This document shows, one piece after another, positions 5,988 to 7,964 of a stretch of DNA of 7,964 bases (position 1 is its first letter; every line of letters begins with the position of its first letter). The stretch covers positions 1 to 7,964 of the forward strand of contig JAJYZH010000020.1 in NCBI GenBank assembly GCA_021800135.1. Reading direction: 5' to 3'. Source of the DNA: Microcaldota archaeon (GTDB lineage: Archaea; Micrarchaeota; Micrarchaeia; Micrarchaeales; Micrarchaeaceae). The position numbers and the translations under genes were made by a program. The notes below the pieces were generated by a model. That model worked only from the letters and a program-made list of their open reading frames with translations. It ran no database searches and was not told the DNA's origin.

Positions 5988-6191
5988 TTGAAGATATCTA
6001 AGGCCGTTATAAAGAATATTGTAGCAAAAAACGGGAAGGTCAAGATAAGCGACGAGGCAGCCGAGAGGATTGCGGATGTGCTTGAAAGCAAGGCCAAGTC
6101 AATAGCTGAGCACGCCGTTGCCCGCGCGAAGAAGAAGGATAGGAATATGGTGCTGTTGGAGGATATAGAGGATTACAAGCTTACGCAGTGA
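5988..6191 (+). CDS. Divergent archaeal histone-fold protein
   Basis: A 67-residue DNA-packaging protein candidate of the HMf type, forming a three-helix histone fold that dimerises. Started at TTG 5988 it aligns gaplessly, residue for residue, with HMfB (69 residues): G16, S21, D22, A24, L32, E33, I39, A40, A43, A47, R52, E58, D59, I60 and E61 coincide. Arg52 and Asp59, the intramolecular R-D clamp, are kept. K53-T54, the nearly invariant DNA contact in loop 2, is N-M, and the dimer-dimer interface residues L46 and H49 are Arg and Lys. GTG 5970 and GTG 5985 are alternative in-frame starts adding six or one residues. TTG is preferred for the alignment and for GGTG at five bases. The stop overlaps the GTG at 6188, and the next gene follows at once, so this is the first gene of a three-gene operon. 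It may bind DNA differently or form only dimers. Confidence 0.88.
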   Translation: MKISKAVIKNIVAKNGKVKISDEAAERIADVLESKAKSIAEHAVARAKKKDRNMVLLEDIEDYKLTQ

Positions 6192-6196
6192 GATCT

Positions 6197-6739
6197 ATGG
6201 ATGAAACACTTTTTTCGAGGGGGCCGAAAGGGGAAGCTAAGTTTGAGTATCTTGATGGGGAGGATAGGAAAACACTTGTCATAGAGCCTTTAGAGGAGGG
6301 AGTTCTCGAGACGGTTTTCGATAATGAGGGAGGGGTGCTCAACCAGGTTGCGGTGAAGGGAGGGAACGATGTGCTGTTTGACGAGATATATGGCATGCTC
6401 AAAAGGTCATCCTCCGTGCGCAAGGTAGTCTACAACGGTGTGATGCTGAATAAGACCTGCCCCCACTGCAGTTCAAAAGGCGTGCTGAACAGGGATATCG
6501 AGCCTAGTGTTGGAATCAAGGGCATACCTGTTGTCCCTACATACGTATGCAGTTCCTGCGGCGGAAAAAGCTACTACCTGACAGACACGCACCTCAAGAG
6601 CATGGTGTCTGAAAACAGGGAGCGGTTCTCGGAGAACGAGCTGAAGGAGTTAGATGAGAGCGAGGAGAAGTTCCTGGAAGAGCTCAAAGGGTATATAATA
6701 AGAATATTTGCATCAAAAAGGATAATTGCGATTAAATAG
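6197..6739 (+). CDS. Conserved-type hypothetical protein with CxxC...CxxC metal site
   Basis: I do not recognise this 180-residue protein. Numbered from the ATG at 6197, residues 1-85 look like a mixed alpha/beta region without motifs. CPHC at 88-91 and CSSC at 118-121 would make one zinc ribbon with a long 26-residue insert rich in Val, Pro and Ile. The last 50 residues are acidic and helical (ENELKELDESEEKFLEELKG) and end in a hydrophobic basic strand. There is no signal peptide or membrane helix. The GTG at 6188 overlaps the histone stop and would add three residues; ATG 6197 is preferred because GTGA (6188-6191) sits five bases before it. The stop overlaps the ribosome binding site of the PRC-barrel gene. 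Translational coupling to a histone and a PRC-barrel protein suggests a chromatin, RNA or cell-cycle role, but this is inference only. Confidence 0.85.
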   Translation: MDETLFSRGPKGEAKFEYLDGEDRKTLVIEPLEEGVLETVFDNEGGVLNQVAVKGGNDVLFDEIYGMLKRSSSVRKVVYNGVMLNKTCPHCSSKGVLNRDIEPSVGIKGIPVVPTYVCSSCGGKSYYLTDTHLKSMVSENRERFSENELKELDESEEKFLEELKGYIIRIFASKRIIAIK

Positions 6740-6742
6740 GTG
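6738..6742 (+). promoter_or_regulatory. Ribosome binding site of the PRC-barrel gene, overlapping the upstream stop
   Basis: AGGTG begins within the TAG stop (6737-6739) of the zinc-site protein. It lies two bases before ATG 6745 and five before ATG 6748, favouring the second ATG and suggesting translational coupling. Confidence 0.55.
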
Positions 6743-6747
6743 TTATG

Positions 6748-6993
6748 ATGGCGATGCTGCTCTCCGAACTATACGGCAAAGGTATACTGACCAACACAGG
6801 CAACAAGGTAGGATTTGTAGAGGACATAATACTCGACTTTGAAGATGGCAGGGTCGCCAGGCTCCTCCTTACCAAGATAGACGACCTGCTATCCACAAAG
6901 AACACTGCTACCGCACTTTCGAAAAACAGCGTCAATTTCGAGAGGGTAAAGAGCATATCCGAGACAATAATCATTGGCAGCGAGAAAGCCTGA
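6748..6993 (+). CDS. Stand-alone PRC-barrel domain protein
   Basis: An 81-residue protein consisting of one PRC-barrel, a small beta-barrel found in photosynthetic reaction centre H subunits, RimM and many archaeal single-domain proteins. The typical archaeal pattern is clear: LSELYGKGILTNTGNKVGFV, then VEDIILDFEDGRVARLLLT, and near the end LSKNSVNFERVKSISETIII, where the NSV-x-FERVKSI motif closes the barrel. No other domain, signal or membrane segment is present, so it is a cytoplasmic adaptor-type protein. In archaea such proteins have been linked by context and structure to RNA metabolism and to the CdvA division protein, but no role can be assigned here. ATG 6745 and 6748 are both possible; 6748 fits the AGGTG spacing better. 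It is the last gene of the histone operon, and a convergent operon ends at 7037. Confidence 0.92.
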   Translation: MAMLLSELYGKGILTNTGNKVGFVEDIILDFEDGRVARLLLTKIDDLLSTKNTATALSKNSVNFERVKSISETIIIGSEKA

Positions 6994-7036
6994 GCTGCCG
7001 CTGTTTTATGGTTTAAATGCCAGGATCAGCGTGAGT

Positions 7037-7168
7037 TCAGTCTGTTGGAATTTCCCTTGTTATGTTGGGCCTCTCCTTTATGATAATCCTGCCGCCGCAA
7101 TACAGGCAGCGCAGATTGCCGTCCTCGGCCTTTAACTTTTTTCCGCATTTTGCGCAGACGTAGCCCAT
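7037..7168 (-). CDS. rpoP: DNA-directed RNA polymerase subunit Rpo12 (RpoP)
   Basis: A 43-residue zinc-ribbon subunit of archaeal RNA polymerase, the counterpart of eukaryotic Rpb12, which helps anchor Rpo3 and Rpo10 in the assembly platform. From the ATG at 7168 the protein opens MGYVCAKCGKKLK, with Cys5 and Cys8, and continues NLRCLYCGGRIIIKERP, with Cys21 and Cys24. The YxCxxCG...RCxYCGxRI...K-RP layout and the length match the family closely. It is short enough to be missed by automatic calling. GTGA lies four bases before the start. It is the third gene of an operon with L37Ae and an unknown 123-residue protein, whose stop is 35 bases upstream. L37Ae and RpoP are commonly neighbours in archaea. 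The TGA stop faces the PRC-barrel gene across 43 bases. Confidence 0.95.
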   Translation of the reverse strand: MGYVCAKCGKKLKAEDGNLRCLYCGGRIIIKERPNITREIPTD

Positions 7169-7203
7169 ATCTTCACTTTTTTTCTTATCGTATATTCAGG
7201 TAT

Positions 7204-7575
7204 TTATACCTTATTCTTGTTGCCCTTAAGCCATTTCACAAAGTCCCTGTGGAGCTGTGAATTGCTCATGTCGATAATTCTTATCTTAAGCGTTCCCCCC
7301 TGGAAGTTCTCATCCTTGAGCTCCATTATCTGGCTGTAGTCCTTCACATTGTCGGTGTAGTGAACCTCTGCCCAATGGACTGTGCCATCGAGGTAAAGTC
7401 TGGAAAGCTCCCGGCTCATCGGAAGCGAGGTAAACCTGTACACCACGCCATCACACCAGAAGAGAGGCATAACTCCGCTCGGCGTTATGTTTCCCCTGAC
7501 CAAGTCTTCAAATCCCATTCTGAAGAGGTCGTGCACTACCAATTCCTTTATCGGCGAAAAACTTATTTTTACCAT
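7204..7575 (-). CDS. Unrecognised 123-residue protein between L37Ae and Rpo12
   Basis: I do not recognise this protein. It is 123 residues with a mixed alpha/beta pattern: MVKISFSPIKELVVHDLFR, an LFWCDGVVYRFTSLP strand pair, LDGTVHWAEVHYTDN, GGTLKIRIIDMS, and a basic C-terminus ending VKWLKGNKNKV. There is one cysteine, no metal motif, no signal peptide and no membrane helix. The basic tail and several aromatic residues would allow RNA binding, but that is speculation. The ATG at 7575 starts one base after the L37Ae stop, so translation is almost certainly coupled, and Rpo12 follows after 35 bases. Placement inside a ribosome/RNA polymerase operon suggests an information-processing role. Its position resembles that of lineage-specific insertions in this conserved cluster. 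It is a real gene by spacing and codon use, with unknown function. Confidence 0.85.
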   Translation of the reverse strand: MVKISFSPIKELVVHDLFRMGFEDLVRGNITPSGVMPLFWCDGVVYRFTSLPMSRELSRLYLDGTVHWAEVHYTDNVKDYSQIMELKDENFQGGTLKIRIIDMSNSQLHRDFVKWLKGNKNKV

Positions 7576-7576
7576 A

Positions 7577-7822
7577 TTATCGCTTCCTGTTCGCCAGGTT
7601 TCTTATAGTCGCTTTTGCCGCCTCTCCTGAGGCAGTGGTGAATGAATAGGCCCCGCCTGCGTAGACTGTCCCGCAATGGCCGCATTTCCATATGCTTGAG
7701 CTTACCCGTTTTACTTCCTGTCTTCCGCACACGTCGCACTTGTAGCTGCTGATCTTCTGGGCCCTGACGGCTGAATTGAGCTTCCTTATGCTTGCTCCAT
7801 ACCTGACGCTTGGGTTTACCAT
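7577..7822 (-). CDS. rpl37ae: Large ribosomal subunit protein L37Ae (eL43)
   Basis: A small zinc-binding protein of the archaeal and eukaryotic 50S/60S subunit that binds 23S rRNA. It is 81 residues from the ATG at 7822. RYGASIRK at 7-14 is the basic N-terminal element. CDVCG at 29-33 and CGHCG at 47-51 form the zinc ribbon, separated by EVKRVSSSIWK, the family's VKR-x6-W segment. VYAGGAYSFTT follows, as in all members. A TTG at 7834 would add four residues; ATG 7822 is preferred and has GGTAG six bases upstream. Compared with typical archaeal versions the N-terminus is several residues shorter. It is the first gene of an operon with a 123-residue unknown and Rpo12, behind a TATTTAAATA promoter. 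Identification is firm. Confidence 0.97.
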   Translation of the reverse strand: MVNPSVRYGASIRKLNSAVRAQKISSYKCDVCGRQEVKRVSSSIWKCGHCGTVYAGGAYSFTTASGEAAKATIRNLANRKR

Positions 7823-7867
7823 AATAACTACCAATTAGGGCTGTGTTTTACCATTGATACCAACTAC

Positions 7868-7877
7868 TATTTAAATA
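7868..7877 (-). promoter_or_regulatory. TATA box for the L37Ae operon
   Basis: TATTTAAATA is a perfect 10-base palindrome. On the minus strand it predicts transcription start near 7847 and a leader of about 25 bases to the L37Ae ATG at 7822. Its symmetry would also permit plus-strand initiation near 7898, but no plus-strand gene is visible there. Confidence 0.65.
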
Positions 7878-7899
7878 TGAGGGTGGTGCCCCTCCCGTA

Positions 7900-7964
7900 T
7901 CAGAGGCTTGACGATGCGGGTGGAGACTGCCCCTTCTTGTAGCGGACCGCCTTTATGACCAGAT
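7900..7964 (-). CDS. Probable 3' end of an upstream gene (cut by window edge)
   Basis: The minus strand has an open frame entering from the right edge and ending at TGA 7900-7902, about 20 codons, reading LVIKAVRYKKGQSPPASSSL at its end. Codons (ATA, AAG, GC-rich third positions) resemble those of the other genes here, and the L37Ae TATA box begins 23 bases further on, a natural place for a gene end. A competing frame stays open to 7871 and would overlap the TATA box, so the call is uncertain. No family can be named; exosome subunit genes often precede L37Ae in archaea, but nothing in these residues shows that. Confidence 0.4.
   Translation of the reverse strand, partial: LVIKAVRYKKGQSPPASSSL

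Noticed and set aside
7360..7608. An 82-residue plus-strand frame opposite the unknown 123-residue gene
   Set aside because: It has no recognisable motif and lies antisense to a gene supported by tight operon spacing.
7879..7894. A short GC-rich hairpin (GAGGG with CCCTC, six-base loop), first considered as part of a plus-strand structured RNA starting after the palindromic box
   Set aside because: Only five base pairs, no further pairing that I could extend, and no match to the known layout of SRP RNA, RNase P RNA, tRNA or C/D box RNA in the visible 85 bases.

Overview
The window looks like a piece of an archaeal chromosome. It carries several markers that are essentially archaeal or archaeal/eukaryotic: ribosomal protein L37Ae (eL43), RNA polymerase subunit Rpo12 (RpoP), a histone-fold protein and a stand-alone PRC-barrel protein. 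TATA-like boxes lie about 25 bases before likely transcription starts, and GGTG-type ribosome binding sites precede several starts. Base composition is moderate, with frequent ATA, AAG and AGG codons. A DPANN/Micrarchaeota-like or Thermoplasmata-related lineage is possible, but that is only an inference from the gene mix (type 1 IPP isomerase, K+-independent membrane pyrophosphatase, SufB, an unusual histone).

Left part (1-1111, minus strand): the N-terminal 263 codons of SufB run off the left edge. Just upstream, probably in the same transcript, is a 64-residue zinc-ribbon protein with a Cys/Gly tail ending CGCGGH. Middle left (1109-3793): a type 1 isopentenyl-diphosphate isomerase (minus) diverges from a complete proton-pumping pyrophosphatase (plus) around a palindromic TTTTAAAA box. 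The two are metabolically compatible, because prenyl chain growth releases pyrophosphate and the pump consumes it. A T-rich terminator follows hppA.

Middle (3829-5835, minus strand): a PadR-type regulator, a class I SAM-dependent methyltransferase and a putative C39/papain-like cysteine peptidase follow one another. The regulator and methyltransferase probably share a transcript. The peptidase has its own TATA box, which overlaps the methyltransferase stop codon. The PadR promoter holds an exact 13-base tandem repeat with a central palindrome, a good candidate for an autoregulatory operator.

Right part, plus strand (5970-6993): a tight three-gene operon encodes a histone-fold protein, a 180-residue protein with a CxxC...CxxC metal site, and a PRC-barrel protein. 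The histone aligns without gaps to the HMfB family but lacks several nearly invariant DNA-contact and tetramer-interface residues. Right part, minus strand (7037-7834): L37Ae, an unrecognised 123-residue protein and the 43-residue Rpo12 form a compact information-processing operon behind a TATTTAAATA promoter. The last 65 bases probably hold the 3' end of another minus-strand gene.

No tRNA, rRNA, CRISPR array, insertion sequence or prophage signal was seen. The most interesting points are the divergent histone with its operon partners, the CGCGG-tailed zinc-ribbon protein beside sufB, the PadR operator, and the unknown protein between L37Ae and Rpo12.
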